A stretch of DNA of 64,000 nucleotides from Aphelocoma coerulescens (lineage: Eukaryota; Chordata; Aves; Passeriformes; Corvidae). The translations under genes were made by a program, and so were the position numbers. Shown one piece after another: positions 11,506 to 24,700 of the stretch. Positions within the stretch are counted from its first letter, which is position 1, and each line of letters starts with the position of its first letter. The stretch lies in the NCBI RefSeq assembly GCF_041296385.1, contig NC_091016.1, positions 20,683,497 to 20,747,496 of the forward strand, read 5' to 3'. The notes under the pieces were generated by a model. The model saw only the letters and a list, made by a program, of their open reading frames with translations. It made no database searches and was not told the origin of the DNA.

Positions 11506-13619
11506 CACCAAGCTCCTGGCACTGCCCATCTGATGCCCTCCCCCCACCTGCAAGCCCTCAAAGCCCACTCTCCAGCAGCTTGGACCTCCATTCCAGCCCT
11601 TCTGACCCTCAAGAGTTCCCATTACACCAAGAAGACCTGCTCCAAGCTCTCCTTTATGTAATCACCCACTGGGGAAAAACCAAGGGTGGGGACTGTCCCT
11701 GAAAGATGCAGGGGCCACTTGCACTTGCCCAGCCAACCCCACTTGTGCTTTGGAGAAGCGAGGGAGAACAGCACTTCACATGTGGTAGTTCAAGATGGGA
11801 ATTAATAGTGGGGGAAAAAAATATAAAGATGCCTTTTGAAGGTTTCTTAATTTTTAAACCTCTAGGAAAGGGGATATAGGAAAAAGATGAGGCCATCAAT
11901 CTCAAGAATATAAGCAAGTAGATGAAGATTAGTTTATAATATACTGCAATGCCTCCAACTGAAGCATTTTCTAACTACACACTGATATATAACAGCAGCC
12001 ATCATCTGTTTTCCTAATTTTTTATAGAAAAACCTTGTCACAGGAAAAAAAATAAAAATATACCTGCTCTCCTTGTCTCATCTGCCATCTTTCCACTATC
12101 ACGTAGTCAGCACAAGGAGACTAAAAATAAAAGATGGGATAGCCTCTCCTTTCCAAAACCAGGTGAATGTTATAATGACTAAGGTATGGAGGTAGATTGC
12201 CAACCTGTCAGCAGAAAGCAAATACTGAGAGCAGATTGCTGCCCTTTTCCTCATTTCAAGACCCATGCATGTGTTTTTCCACATTGCAAGATATTATCTA
12301 GTTATTGGCCAAAATGCCAATTGTCTTTTAAATCCTTAGAGAAGTCATTGCATAGCTCCCAACCTAAATAATAAAAATATCCCAAGGAGTATGACAAGGA
12401 TCTATTGTTATTGAGGGGATTGATTTAGCAGTGCAGAAATCCTGCGATAAAAGAGTCTTAATATCCAACCTAATTTTATAAGGATTACCAAACCACACTG
12501 ATTCCAGAGTCTTCCCCTCACCCTTTGTCTTTTCAAGCTGTGTCTGTAACAGTTTGGGAGCCATTGAATTTCAATGGCCCTCGAAATTCAAAGTGGCACT
12601 GCACAATTGTCCAGCTGAAGCTGGAGGCTGCAAGAGGCAAAAGAAACAATGGATTTCCCTGGGATGATTAGGTTTCAGATGTTAGGAAGGATGAATAATA
12701 CTCAGTCCTCACATCTTAACCCCAGGAGGGTTAAGTACATTATGATCCCTGAGGGTCTCAGATGAGAAGTCCACTAAACACAGTCTTGAAGGTCACTGCA
12801 CCTATGGCAAGAGAGGGGGAGTTTGAAATCTTTTCATTGAATGAGGCTTTTATTTCCTGTGAACACAGGTGAAATCAAGGCCAAGAGTGAGCGTGATGGA
12901 AATCAGGGAACTGTGTCCACTTAAACAGGTTTGGAAGTATTTTCCAACACCCAGATGTGGGGATAGTGCATACCTTTTCCATATACTGGGTGGGAAAGTG
13001 AGCAGCACCAAGCACCAGAGATGATGCATTCCAGAAATTCCCTAAACAACAGGGATGGCAGGACTGCACTGCATGCTGTGCAGCAGGCCTGCCTTTTGGG
13101 TTGGCCACAGCCAGAGAACAGTGATTCTTGGGACTTGTGTGGCTCTGCTCAAGGCTGAGATAAAGAACATTGTGCAATCATAAAAGACACTGATAATGAA
13201 AGGGCAGGAAGTACGACAATAAAATTGTTTTAGCTGCATCAGACAAAAGCAGCTGCATTGCTAGCTAGGAGGAGCATCAGGACAGCACTGCCTTTGGTTC
13301 AAAGTTGGGGAGATGTGGAAGATAACCCCTGTGGAACCAAGGAGTCTTCCAGAAGGATAAATTTTCCAGCGGATTCCTAAGCTCAAACATTTCCTGGGAA
13401 GGATGCAGTCCCTAGAGATGTTACAACTGCTCTTAGGCATTACACCACCAGGGCTCTCTGGACACAACTAACCTGGTCCTTTCGGCAGTTTTTAACCCCC
13501 CTAGAACCCAGCCTCCACTCCAAAGACTGAAATATTCCAACACAATTCACAGAGCTTTTTATGGCAAGTCCACTTGCATCCTGCACTTGGCACAGCTGCT
13601 GAGACTAACTCAGAATGGC
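11506..13619. other. Unique non-coding sequence, nothing recognised
   Basis: The flank of the CR1 contains no exon or further transposon that I can name. Overlapping minus-strand frames at 12,875-13,467 are short and have no family signature. Confidence 0.55.
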
Positions 13620-13632
13620 TTGGAGAGCACAC

Positions 13633-13646
13633 GGTGCCATGGAAAC
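13633..13646. promoter_or_regulatory. RFX X-box-like palindrome
   Basis: GGTGCCATGGAAAC (reverse GTTTCCATGGCACC) resembles the established RFX X-box consensus GTTNCCATGGNAAC with one mismatch in the outer arm. It is a single site without strong context, so binding is only a possibility. Confidence 0.3.
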
Positions 13647-13890
13647 ACTTACCTGTGAGTCCTTAACTCACACAGGCACATTTCTGGTTCATCTCTCTGA
13701 CTGCCATGAGTAGAGACAGCCATTAGGCAGAAGTGACACTGTGTTGCCCTAGCTGGAGCTGTGCTTGGCTTGCTTTCATAACATCATTTTGGCAGGATTC
13801 TTCTGGCCCATCTAAGTGCAGATTTAGAGAGGAGAAACAATGTGTGTCTTCTGGTCTATGAAAAAGCCAAATTCCCTTTTCCATGAAAGA

Positions 13891-13940
13891 ATTATCTGAT
13901 TATTATTATTTTTTTTATTATTATCTGATTATTATTATCT
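13891..13940. repeat. (TTA)n microsatellite with a duplicated 20-bp unit
   Basis: attatctgattattattatt at 13891-13910 recurs almost exactly from 13920, separated by a short T-rich stretch. It appears to be microsatellite expansion plus a local duplication. Confidence 0.85.
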
Positions 13941-14925
13941 CTTGCCTGTAAAAGTCAGAGTAAAACCCTGGTCCCATGGAAGGCAATGGCAGAATTCCTA
14001 CTGATGTCAACATGGCCAAGGTTTCCCCTGTGTTTTTCCAGATGTTTCATGCTCCAAAATTGCCATCTGCAATCCCTCAGGCTTGCCATATTGCATTTGA
14101 CAGAGATTTCCCCCAGTGTCCTGATCATGAATCATCATTCAGCATCCTAGAATCTGTTTGTAAATGAAGTTACCTGACATGGATTGCATATTGTGCCACG
14201 TTATTTATGTCAGGTCAAAAATTGCTGTGGGAATTGCTAATTGGAAGCAAGGCCACAGTCTGTTTTTCCCTTTAGGCAGACTGGCAGGCAACATGAAATT
14301 GAAAAGGGACAAGCCTCACGTAACAATTCTTCCCTTTTAAAAAAGCTGCTCTAGCTTGCTGGCTTCTTGAGTTCCTTCCTACAGAACATTGCCATCATAC
14401 AGTCCCAATGCTACTTGTTCCTGTATTTTGGGACCACAGAGTGACAAGGGCACCACAGTGTCTCAGCAGTCCCACAAGAAATCCCACAAGAAATGTAAAA
14501 GCTCCAAGACAGAGAAGATGGGTGCTGTGCTCATCTGGCACTTGCAGCTGCCTGAACAGGAGGAGAGGGAGCATCGGTTTCCAGAAGCCCACCTCAAATG
14601 CAATGGTTTTCCTAAATGCATAAAACCAGCCTTGTCCCTTTGGAAAAGGACCATGGTTCATGTTACCATCAAGCTGAGTGTACAATGTTTCTTGTCAAAA
14701 AGTTGACTGGTGTTCCACACGAACACTTCCTTTTTCAGACCACATTGAATTGGCAGTGAGATTTGGGAACACCAAAAAGGGAAAAGACTCATCTATCCAA
14801 AGAAATATGGAGCTTCTGATACAAAACATTATTCAAACCTTGTGCTCAGCCTCCATCAGGAGCATCAAAATTAATTATTTCCGGTTACCTGCAATGGGTT
14901 TATGCTGAATGTCAGAGAGAATTCT
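13941..14925. other. Unique non-coding sequence, nothing recognised
   Basis: Overlapping open frames on both strands at 14,389-14,706 have lengths of about 60-105 codons and match no recognisable protein. A 12-bp tandem duplication (tcccacaagaaa, 14470-14493) sits inside them and adds only residue repeats. Confidence 0.5.
14470..14493. repeat. 12-bp exact tandem duplication
   Basis: tcccacaagaaa occurs twice in direct succession. This is a small slippage duplication. Confidence 0.85.
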
Positions 14926-15550
14926 AATAGTTTACCTAAGCATAGATATACAATTCCTCCATATGCTTTTAATGGAATGGGATAAATAAAAGCTTTGAGC
15001 TGGCAAATACTTCTATGATTGCAGTTTTCATTATTAAAAGGAAAATGGTTATGAAATAGTATTTGTAATTTTCCTTTTTTACCATAATATCGTCTCTCTC
15101 CCCATGCTTGTAATTGAATTCCACAAAATTAAGGACTTAATCCAATAACTAAACAAATCTTTGTATGTTTATCAGACAGGCTATATTCTTCACCCACTAA
15201 ATGTACAATTAAAATACATAAATTTTTAATTCTTGTTACATTTAATTGGTAAGGTCAATGCCAATTATAGTACAGGAACGCTTCAACTATAACTTAAAGT
15301 TTTATCTCCTACATTATTTTCATTAAGGTGTTAAATGAAATCATTATTAAAGAATAAAGGGAATTGTCAGCAAACCAAACAGGCAGTGTCTGCTAGTATT
15401 GTTAAATGCACTTCAGGGAAACTGTTCCCATGGACTCATCTTTAGAGCAATTATCAGGAGACGAGGGGAAAGAGGTCTGGAAAATTCCCCACAACACTTA
15501 ATATATAGCTGTTGGATCTAATATCTGATTTAATGTGAAACAGAAAAAAA
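14926..15550. promoter_or_regulatory. AT-rich candidate conserved non-coding block
   Basis: A long, non-repetitive AT-rich stretch contains many homeodomain-type cores (TAATTG, CAATTA, ATTAAA, TTTAATTGG, ATTAAGG) and few stop-free frames. This texture is common in vertebrate developmental enhancers and gene deserts. The assignment is inference from composition and motif density only. Ordinary AT-rich neutral DNA is a plausible alternative. Confidence 0.25.
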
Positions 15551-18500
15551 ACTAACGCTAGCAACAAGACAAAATCCATTCTCACCTTCCAGTCAGCATA
15601 ATTGGTGATCTTAAAGGAAAGGGAAAATATGTACCTGACGTGGAGAAGGTTATAGATTATGACAGCTTTAATCTGTTATTTTATTCCTCCCAGAAATGTT
15701 TCATTTACACTTGTAAATAAAAATATTCATGGTTTTGCTCAGAGTTTAGGGCCAGTGGAAAGTTAACAGGCAGCAGTAGAGAGGCTTGGACCATGCCCAA
15801 GACAGAAACAAGACAATAACGACTTGAAATCACTCCAGCCAGACATGATACCGCATTCCAAGATCAGGAAACTGTGTGCACATCATTAAATATGCATATT
15901 AGTTAGCTAAATGAAGGTTGGGAATAAGACCTAGAGCTAGACAGGACCTGTGGAGCCAGAACTCAAGCAGATGTCACTTCATTGATTATACTTTGGAAAT
16001 ATGTCAAGCTCTATTAAAAATTAAATTAAATTAAAGAAAGCTCAACAGGTTGCCCAAGTATAATCACTCTGGCGATGCCTGTCCAAATGTGCATGTGCCT
16101 GAAGCCAGAGTGCCCACAGTGCTCCTGGGACAGCACGGGGGACATTAATTCCAAGCTGAATCAGGCTGGAGGGCAGGTGGGGTCCCTGTGACAGACTGTG
16201 TGCAGCAGGAAGGGAAGAGCACATCCAGTCTGCATTCCCAGCCCTCATACATTCCTGCTTCTCTGCCCCCATAAATCCCAGCGGGAGCTTCGCTCCAGCC
16301 ACCACCATCTCTTGAGTGGGGTAGGGACATGAGTGCTACCCAAAAGACCTAATCTGCCTCTTCCTCGGTTCCATCCCAGAATCATCCAAATTACCGAATT
16401 CAAAGCAAGCTACAGTGCAAACTTGGCCAATATTGTAGGATTTAAGGGTTTAAGAAAGGGTGGGCTGAAGGAATGTTGAAATTTAAGTTTACGCTGGCTA
16501 GTTTTACCCTTACAGCTTAAATGGCAAAGGTACCTAAAGCTGACAGCATCTACCCCCCCTTATCTTAGATATACCCAGAAATAAAATGCAATGCTGATGC
16601 TGCTGTGCTTATCTATAATTTAACTTCTAATACAAAATGTATAAATTTTAAATACATAGCAATCTGAGGAATATTGCCCTGCAGTAGAAAGGAATTTCTT
16701 AAAAAGCTGCTCATCTTTTCAGTCCCTGTTTAGGGACAGTAGGGACAGCTACTGTGAGGCTGTCATGTCTCTAATGACAATCTGAAGATTTATCTGAAAT
16801 ATATTGTGTTAACTGTGCATATATTCCTGTGCAGAACAAAGCTTACCAGCAAAACTGCCCTCATTAAAAGAGAATTTAATACAAAATGGAAGAGCCATTA
16901 CAGCTGCCTCTGTTAGGGAAGGCTGCCACAAGTTAAGGAAACAAGAACTGGAATCACCCATGTCACATCTAGACAGCAGCACATGGGAATGCTCAGCTCA
17001 GCAGCTGTAAGGCATTACCTTATGGCTAATGGAGAAGGAAAAAATAGTGTAGATGCACAACATTTCCAGGGGAAACAGGAATGGCAGGGAAGAGAAGGAG
17101 TCATGGTTGAGACAGAAAAGCAAGGAAGCATTCAGGCTGAAGGAGAAGAAAAAGTGAAAGGGGATAGGAGCATGAAATCAGGGTAGACATGGAGATTGAG
17201 CAAAGTGAAATAACAATATTAATTGTTAAAAAAAATTCTAATTGTACTGTTAAATATAGCTAACACTGGTGCTTTCCAAAAAGATCATCTTCAGGCAAAT
17301 TTTCATAGAGCACTGGGAAGCTAGACATAAAGATATTCAAAAGCCCACTACAGCTCCTATTCAGAATACCACCACAGTTTTCTGATTAATTTCATCTCAT
17401 GGTGTCCTTATTGTCTACAAAATCTTTGTATGGACAGAAGGAAGTAGGCTTTGATGACATGTGTGAGGTTTTTAGTAGGGTCTGCAGGTAAATTTTGGAT
17501 TCAGAGCTGCTCTACAAAGCACTGGAGGTGAGTTAAGATTACTGGAAGAAGAACAGTCATCTTATGACTACTGTCAGTGTGGGCAGATGAAGCAATGTAC
17601 AGAGGGGTTATACTCCAGACCTTGCATGATTTTTCCTTACTTGGAAGTTCTTAAACACCTGATATTACATAGAAAAATAACAAGGCAGGGAGTAGAACAG
17701 TATTCCAACATGAGAAATAATAGAAAAGTTTACGTAAGTCAAATATGGTCAAACAACATTCATTTAGAAGGAAATTTTTACTAACACAGAGGATTGAGTA
17801 AAGGCTTTGGCTGTCATCTTGTTTTTGTAATATTTAGGATTTGGGAAGGCCCTCTCCTTAAAGCCAATTCCATCTCCCTAAATCCCTCCTGGCTGCAGCT
17901 TTTGTCCATGAGAGAGGACATGCCATGTCAGCCTGATGGCCAGGTCACATCCTGCAAACACCCCCTGATGCTCTCCCTCTCTGTGCAGAGCAGCAGGCGT
18001 GGATGTGGCAGCACAGCAATATTTGAACTAGTGCTGCATAAGCTGAATTTGGCCAGACAGAAACTTTTGGTCTTTGAGAATACCAATGTGACAACTTCAT
18101 GGGTATTAAATTCCACGAGAAAGAGAAATAAAAGTACTTCTCTGTCCTCCCTTCTTCCCAAACTGTATCAATAGAAAGACATATTTGGTTTGGCATCATG
18201 GTTTTCTATGAATTAAAGTTTAAAGCAAGAATTTCTTTTTTGGATTTTGATTTATGAAGCACTGAACACCCAAGTTCTGTGAACTCATCATGGGTTTTTG
18301 ACAAAAGAGTTTAAGCTAGCAATGATTGCTTATCTAATTTCTGAAGTATTTATCACAAATTTTTCTTCCTGGTCCATGCCTGGACTTTCACGCAGAGAAT
18401 TAGGAACAAGTATTTCCCCTTCTAAGTTTCAGCTTCAAAATTTTATTTTTTAAAGGAGCTTAGGAGCATGACAGTCTTGTCACAGGGACTGCATCTGCAT

Positions 18501-20380
18501 ACTGTTCAACACTACCTACAGGACCAGCAGATAAAAACAAGGCTTTCTACTCCTGTTTCACCCACCCTACGAACAGGTTATAACCTATTCAATATTAAAG
18601 ACAATACACAACGGACTGTACATCACAAACAAGCACACCTGTTTCCACAGAAGTTGTAGCTAACCTTGGAAGAAGACTGAGTCAATTAGCCTGTAAAAAT
18701 GAAATGTATCTCTTTGCAAAGCCAATATGCAGTTTGTGCAAGTTCTACAGCCACGATCCCGCAGGAGGAGCAGCGTATCTGCTATGAAATGATAATCTTT
18801 GTCTGTATTTGGGGTATCTCTTGTGATACAGCCTTTTAAATATGCAATATCACGGGCACATTGCTACAGTACTGCTTTTAGAACTGCTACCCAAATATAT
18901 AAACAATGCAAATGGTCCAGTTTTTTGATGAATCCCTTACATTTCTCCACTAAAAATTCTCAATTTTCCTCTTTGGTATGTGATCGTGCTCCTCTTATAA
19001 CAGAAACACAGAGGAGGAGGAGTTATAAATTAATAACTAAAGCAGCACAAAGGCAAGAGGTCTTTAAATGTAACCTTTATTATGCTCTGTATGAGGTCAC
19101 ATTTAACCTCACAAGCCATGTTGAAATAATTCTTCCTACCCACAGGGCAAGTAAGCAAACCTATAGGGGCTGAGCTGTGCACTACAGACTTCAGAGAAAC
19201 GCTTGTCTTTGAAAACAGTCAATATAACTTCAAGGGCTTTCAGTTGCAATTTCCCCTTTGTTGAGTCACCTTTTGCCCAGGATCGTGTGGTCACTTGACT
19301 GAAAAGTTGAAAATGTCTGATCTGTATATCTTAAATAGGGACAGGAGGGATAAAGTGCCTCAACACACTGAATTCTTTATTCTGCTAGGTCTTCGGTACT
19401 GCAAAATGCTTCAGAACAATGCAGCTCTCAGAACAGTTCACTCCCTGTGCTGGTATTAAAAGTTAAAATATAGAGGGTGCAGATGACAATGCATAAGAAA
19501 ACAAAATCCATAACTGGATGCCAATCTCAAATGCTTGTCTGGCAAAATGAATTTAAATGCCAAAAGACTGAGAAAGTACCATATAAAATATGCCAGTAGG
19601 CATTTTACTGCTCGAATCTTAATGGGGTTTCTTTTTTGCATTTATGTAAGTTCTTCAAAGATTTATTCTCTCAATTACCAATCAAAAGAACTCATAAAGG
19701 TAGAGTTGGTGGACCATGAAGGATTAGAGCTGTCTACTATGAAAGATGCATACTTGGCAGGCCCTGTGCATTAAACAACCCCGTTTGACACCAATCCCTG
19801 GCTCAAAGGATGGCTGACAATAGAAGCTGTTTATCATGAACTATTTTGATTTAAGAAAAAAGATAAAGAAATAACCTCCCTTCCACATACCCCCCACCCC
19901 CAACAAAACCTTTAGAGGCTCCAGATTTTATTAAGACTTAGCCTGTAAAGGCTAATTTTAAAATCTTGTTTATGGAAACCCAGGAGTTCAGGCTAGTAAA
20001 AGCTGAAAGATAAAGGCAGACTAGATTTTCCTTCCTCAATTTTATTTTTAGTAAAACTCCCCCAAATTAATAAAGTAAGAGTAGCTTCCGCATAAATTTA
20101 GTCTAAGCCTTGTATGTTTTCTAAAAAGGATTTCTTATTTTCTTTCTTGGATTTCAACAAAGCAATTAAGGATGATAGATTCAAGCATAAGAATACCCCA
20201 TTTACTTAAAGGCAAAGTGGCAAGCCTGCTGGATGGGCTACACAACATGCCTGCCTAAATTTAAGCTTATTTGATTGGACTGTGGCTTGCCCAGAGAAGG
20301 AGTCAATATATTGAGCTATTTTTTGTTTCCTTATTTCACATCCACCCTTTTCCATGGAGGATAAAATCTTGAATATACTC
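15551..20380. other. Unique non-coding sequence, nothing recognised
   Basis: No gene or named repeat is visible. Open frames reach about 126 codons (17,794-18,174, plus) without family similarity. The 16,040-16,330 part is locally GC-richer but contains only scattered CpGs and no island. Confidence 0.55.
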
Positions 20381-20540
20381 AGAGTCATAGAACGGCTGAG
20401 AAATTTCCACCTCTGGAAATCATCTGTTCCACCCCTCCTGCTCACAGCAAAGCCAGCTACAGCTGTCAGGTTTTGAACATCTCCAAGGATGGAGGCTCCA
20501 CAGACTCCGTAGGTGTGTGCTCCAGTGCTTCTTTAAAGAC
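20381..20540 (-). mobile_element. CR1 LINE 3'-end fragment
   Basis: Read on the plus strand, the block runs agagtcatagaacggctgag, then ggaaatcatctgttccacc, then ctccaaggatggaggctcc and tccagtgcttct. This is the reverse complement of the conserved CR1 3' end (TCATAGAAT..., ATCATCT.GTCCA, CCAGGGATGGAG.CTCCAC, CCAGTGCTTG) in the correct order. It is a 5'-truncated, diverged copy with no coding sequence. Confidence 0.8.
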
Positions 20541-21566
20541 TATTTGCTCTTCAAGACAATTAATATGTGATGCAAGAGGGATTCATCAAAAGCTCAGTGA
20601 CTGCTACTTGTTTAGCTATTATTTTTAATGCTTGGCCCAGAGTCTCATGGATATTGATGAGTAGAATATAGGGTGTTATGAATTCCTGCATAAGAATTTC
20701 CAGCCCATGTAAAAGGTGGTACAGTAATAAATGCTATCAAAACTTAGTCCTTCCTTGAGTTGTTGCTAATTATGTGTAAACAGCTTTAAGTATTACATCC
20801 AGCAGAAAATTCAAGGTGAACCAACTGGGCAGGATATTTTCATATCAGGGAGGAACTTAGCTAGGATTCAAACTTCATCACTTTAGAAAATGCCCAATAA
20901 TGTAAAAATCCCCAGGACATCACCTTTGGGTCTGATAAGATACACTACACCCCCATAGGCCAGAAAAAGGCTCTGACATCACAAGGGGTTTGGAATCCAA
21001 CAGAAAGTACTGCTCTGAGAGTAACAAAATTTATTTTTTGCTGACATGCCCACGGTGCAGGAAGCAGCACAGAGCAGACTCCTGTGCTGGCAACTTCTTT
21101 GCCAGACAGCAGTGCTGCTGTGCTGCTCTTTGATCAGAGATGGGCCTCAGTGGGACACTGCACCGTGACACCGGGCAGGCTCAGCAGAGGAAAGCTCCAG
21201 CTTGAGTGAGCACCATGATGGTTCACTGAGCAGTGGAGACTTGCTCATTGACCCTGACATTTCCCTACAGGCCACTAATCTCAGAAACCCTTTCACCTCC
21301 TGTCCTGAAAAGCCTGCCTTTGAACTAACCTAATGGTTTTTTGAAGGTGCTACTCTTGGCTTGTTACAAGGGAGTGATAATTAGAAGAATCTTCAAGTCC
21401 TTCTTTTCAGTTCTGCCTATATGATTGTGCCCAGACCCACAGATCTTCACTTCCTCCTTTGCTGTGTCAGGCATGGAGGGGTGATGAATGTGATTCCAGC
21501 CTCATTTCATATATCCTTCTGACAGGCAGCAATATAAACTCTCCTTAGGGATTTTAGTCGTAAATC
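20541..21566. other. Unique non-coding sequence, nothing recognised
   Basis: No exon or mobile element is recognised. The 20,610-20,800 part is AT-rich and non-repetitive. The 21,050-21,200 part is GC-richer and has repeated CAG/CTG-type trimers without forming a microsatellite. Confidence 0.5.
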
Positions 21567-21720
21567 AAGAGGCAGTGTGGTCTGGTAAGTGTAGCACTGG
21601 ACAAGGACTGAGGAGACTTGATTGCCACCTCATTTTCCTATACCTACCTCCCATTATTTATTCAGTACATAAAGTCATCAGGTCACTCCTAACTATGTAC
21701 TATGCGTATCAGCTTTACAT
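21567..21720 (+). mobile_element. MIR-type (CORE-SINE) relic
   Basis: gaggcagtgtggtctggtaa, then gtagcactggacaaggactg and aggagacttgattgccacct, follows the tRNA-derived head of MIR SINEs (GGCAGTGTGGT.TAGTGG, AGAGCACTGGACT.GGAGTCAGGAGACCTGG) in order. Further on, cattttcc and tacctacctccc resemble the MIR body. MIR copies are ancient, predating the amniote radiation, and are strongly decayed in birds. The 5' half match is good; the 3' boundary is uncertain. Confidence 0.7.
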
Positions 21721-24700
21721 ATATAAAATAGTCAGACTTGGTGTTACTTCAATAAGAACAATACTTAACATTAAGATGGTAAAATATACTGAAGTATTTA
21801 ATGTTAGAAGATAAACATTTGAAATAAAGCTGTCATACATCATGAAGTCCATTCACAAAAATTTTTCTCTTGGTATCTGGTGTCATAATATTCTTCCAAT
21901 CTAATGATGGGCTTTGCTATGCTGTAAAGATCCACTCCATATTTATGTCCTCCTTTCCCTAAGAAGATCTTTAAAGAGCTATTTTGTCAAATTGTACTAG
22001 AGAAGAGCAGTGCTTTGACTATTTCATCACATTAAGTAGGATTCTAAAGCAATATAATTCTTTTAAGATAATGGAGGCTTTTTTTCCTTTCCTGGAGAAG
22101 AATATAAAGAAACTAATGTAATTTTTTTTCTCCACCATTTTTTTGGGTGGCATTTTACCCCTTCTTTTATTATTTGGAGCATCATTACTGGTGATATGAC
22201 AGGCAACATATTGCTATATTAACAAGGTCACAAAATCCCATTAGTGGTGAAAATGACAGAACTGAGTTGTCTAGTGACAAATAAGGTAGGTTCTCATTGA
22301 ACACAGGTCTGTAGGTCTCAGGTTCAAATTTACACAATGTAGAAGTAGAAGAAAACTCACATCCAGTCTGCACAACTCACACAGAGACTTCCTTACTTAG
22401 GCAAGAAAAAGTCAATGAAGTCAGTAGCTTCTTTTGAGCTATACCTATAAAACCCCCATATGTAACCATAAATGCTGAATATTGAGCAAAACAACCCTTC
22501 TTCAATATTTGTGTGTGATACCAGCACTATCACAGATTTTATAACAGGGAGTGCAGCAAGCAAGAGATCCATAATTCAATTAAAACAGGTATTATACAAA
22601 AGCTTTGCTCTCTGATGGAAAGAAAAGACAGCTATTGCTTAGGCATAGTCCAGAGCAGAGGTTTAATCTGTGCTGCCAGCAAACCTCTCCAAATTACAAT
22701 TCCTTCCATGCTTCCTCCAGGCTCTTGTGCACAGCAATACAGCTCTGGCGTTCACCAGCAGCCCAGAGAAGCTTCCTCCTGCCCCTGGGTGGCTCAGGAA
22801 GGAGGGGCAGGAGCCCCACCGAGCCCCACTGCTGAGCAGAGTCTGCCCCACAGGAGCTGCACTGCCTGGCACCCTCAGCCCTGGGCATGCTGGAGGGGCA
22901 GCACGGAGTGAACGGCTTCACCTGCACACAGGTTTGTAATCAAACAGCAGGAAACAAAGAGCAGGTGCTGCAAAGAATAGTTAAAGTGTAATAATTCAAT
23001 GGGAAAACAGAAACCAGATTAAACCTCCCACAGCCCTTCTCTCTTCTTTGAAATCTGCAAGTTTGGCAGACTGAGGAACTCATGAAAAACATCTGAGCAG
23101 AATTTTGATTAGAGCCAGATGAAAAAGGCAAGCTGTCTTTCTTCAGTTACTTGCCATAACTCATTTCCCTACAAATTATCAAGGAATTTCTCAGCAACAG
23201 ACAAGCAACTGGGTTTTCAGAAATTTTCTACTTTTAAATAATTATCCTTTTGTTGCTTTATCAAACGCCCTAAAAATTCTTGTCAGAAAAATTTATTAAG
23301 CCTTAAGTTTTTTTTAAATAGGGTTTTGAGGAAAAAATTAGATATATGTGTTACTCATCTACACACCAATATTTTCGGGGATAAAACCCTCTGGCTCCCC
23401 TAAACCCGGTTGTTCCATCCATTTGTGCCTGATGTGGCTGAAGATTCATTTCTAAGGTCAGGTTTTACACAGGCTGGACTTGGTTGCAGATACTGTACAA
23501 AACCTGCAAGACACAGAAAATTCTTTCCTTTTATTAACACTCTGTTGAAGCTTTTAAGCACCATTATCCATCCCACGCACAGACTTTTTGGGTACATCTG
23601 GTCTTTCACTGAAAAAAGGAAATATTTGCATCTCAAAGACATTTGCTACTTATGAACCATCCCAAGGACTTAAAAATTTTTAAGGCACGCTCTCATTTCA
23701 AGGATGTTTACATAGAAACTTTAGCAGTCTTGTAAATGAATCAAGCATTGTGTATCATCTGTAATGAATTCAGGGAGTCTTACTGAGCATCTACACCACC
23801 CAAGGAGAGCTGGGTTTTCATTAGGTACCTACTTAATGCTTAGGAAAATCGGATCATGAACACAGCTTGGCTTTCCAGGCACTGCCCTTTATGTGCTTTA
23901 ATTATTTACATTGACAAATATTTCAGATTTAAAGTAGATTTAATGCAGTAGAGATTGAAAGTTTCAAGAACAGGAATGAAACACTAAATGTGGTTACATC
24001 AGTGTTTTACTCTTTGCAATTCCACTGAAGAGGAAAATTAAAAGCAAACCCCTACAAATATCTTGGTGAGTTCTAAAAGCTTTTCAGGATCACCTAGCAA
24101 AGCAACCCCAGCTCCAAGTGGATACTTGGGATCAGCAGGTTCTTGGAAGAGCGTTTGTTCCCAGGACATCCAGAGAGGGATTTTGCTGAGGGCAGCAGTC
24201 TCCTGTCTACTTGGATTGCCAATGCCCTAGAGAAAGGCAGCTTGGGATTCCAGTGGGAGCCAAAGCAGCTCATCACCTTGTGAAAATCAAACTGCCTGAT
24301 TTGGTCTGACTGCTCAGAGCACAGGTCATGGTTTCCTGCTGCTTGCCTTTTGGCTCAGGTTATCAGTGATGCACACAACAGAATAAATGCACTGCTAGTG
24401 GGACTTCAGTGAGTCACTCACAGGGGCAGATTTCCACCTTCCTCAGCAAAATCTACAAAAGGGGCAAGTATATTTTATTAAAAACATTCCACCTAATGGG
24501 CAAAATGTATAATAATTTTTCTGTGTGTTGCTCTTTTAGGCTGTCAAAAATTTTGGCTGAACTTGTTAATACAAAAAGTTGAAGAAAAAGCAGCTTTCGA
24601 AAGAAATGTCCAATTAACTTCCTTTTCTGATTTTTATTTGTCCTGAAATTAAATTTTATTGGAATTGTATTTACAAAACTTGTGCTGTGGGATATCTTTC

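Noticed and set aside
11506..11622. N-terminal extension of the CR1 frame up to a methionine
   Set aside because: The first 40 or so residues do not resemble CR1 and are probably read-through of flanking DNA.
14389..14706. Overlapping frames on both strands that might suggest an exon
   Set aside because: Both strands are open, the translations are unlike known proteins, and an internal 12-bp duplication accounts for the repeated residues.
22315..22335. GGTTCAAATTT as a tRNA B-box
   Set aside because: No matching A-box, acceptor stem or anticodon arm can be drawn around it.
22605..22939. GC-rich patch with five overlapping frames, considered as a first exon or CpG island
   Set aside because: CpG count is low, no TATA or GC-box arrangement is present, and frames open on both strands point to a base-composition effect.
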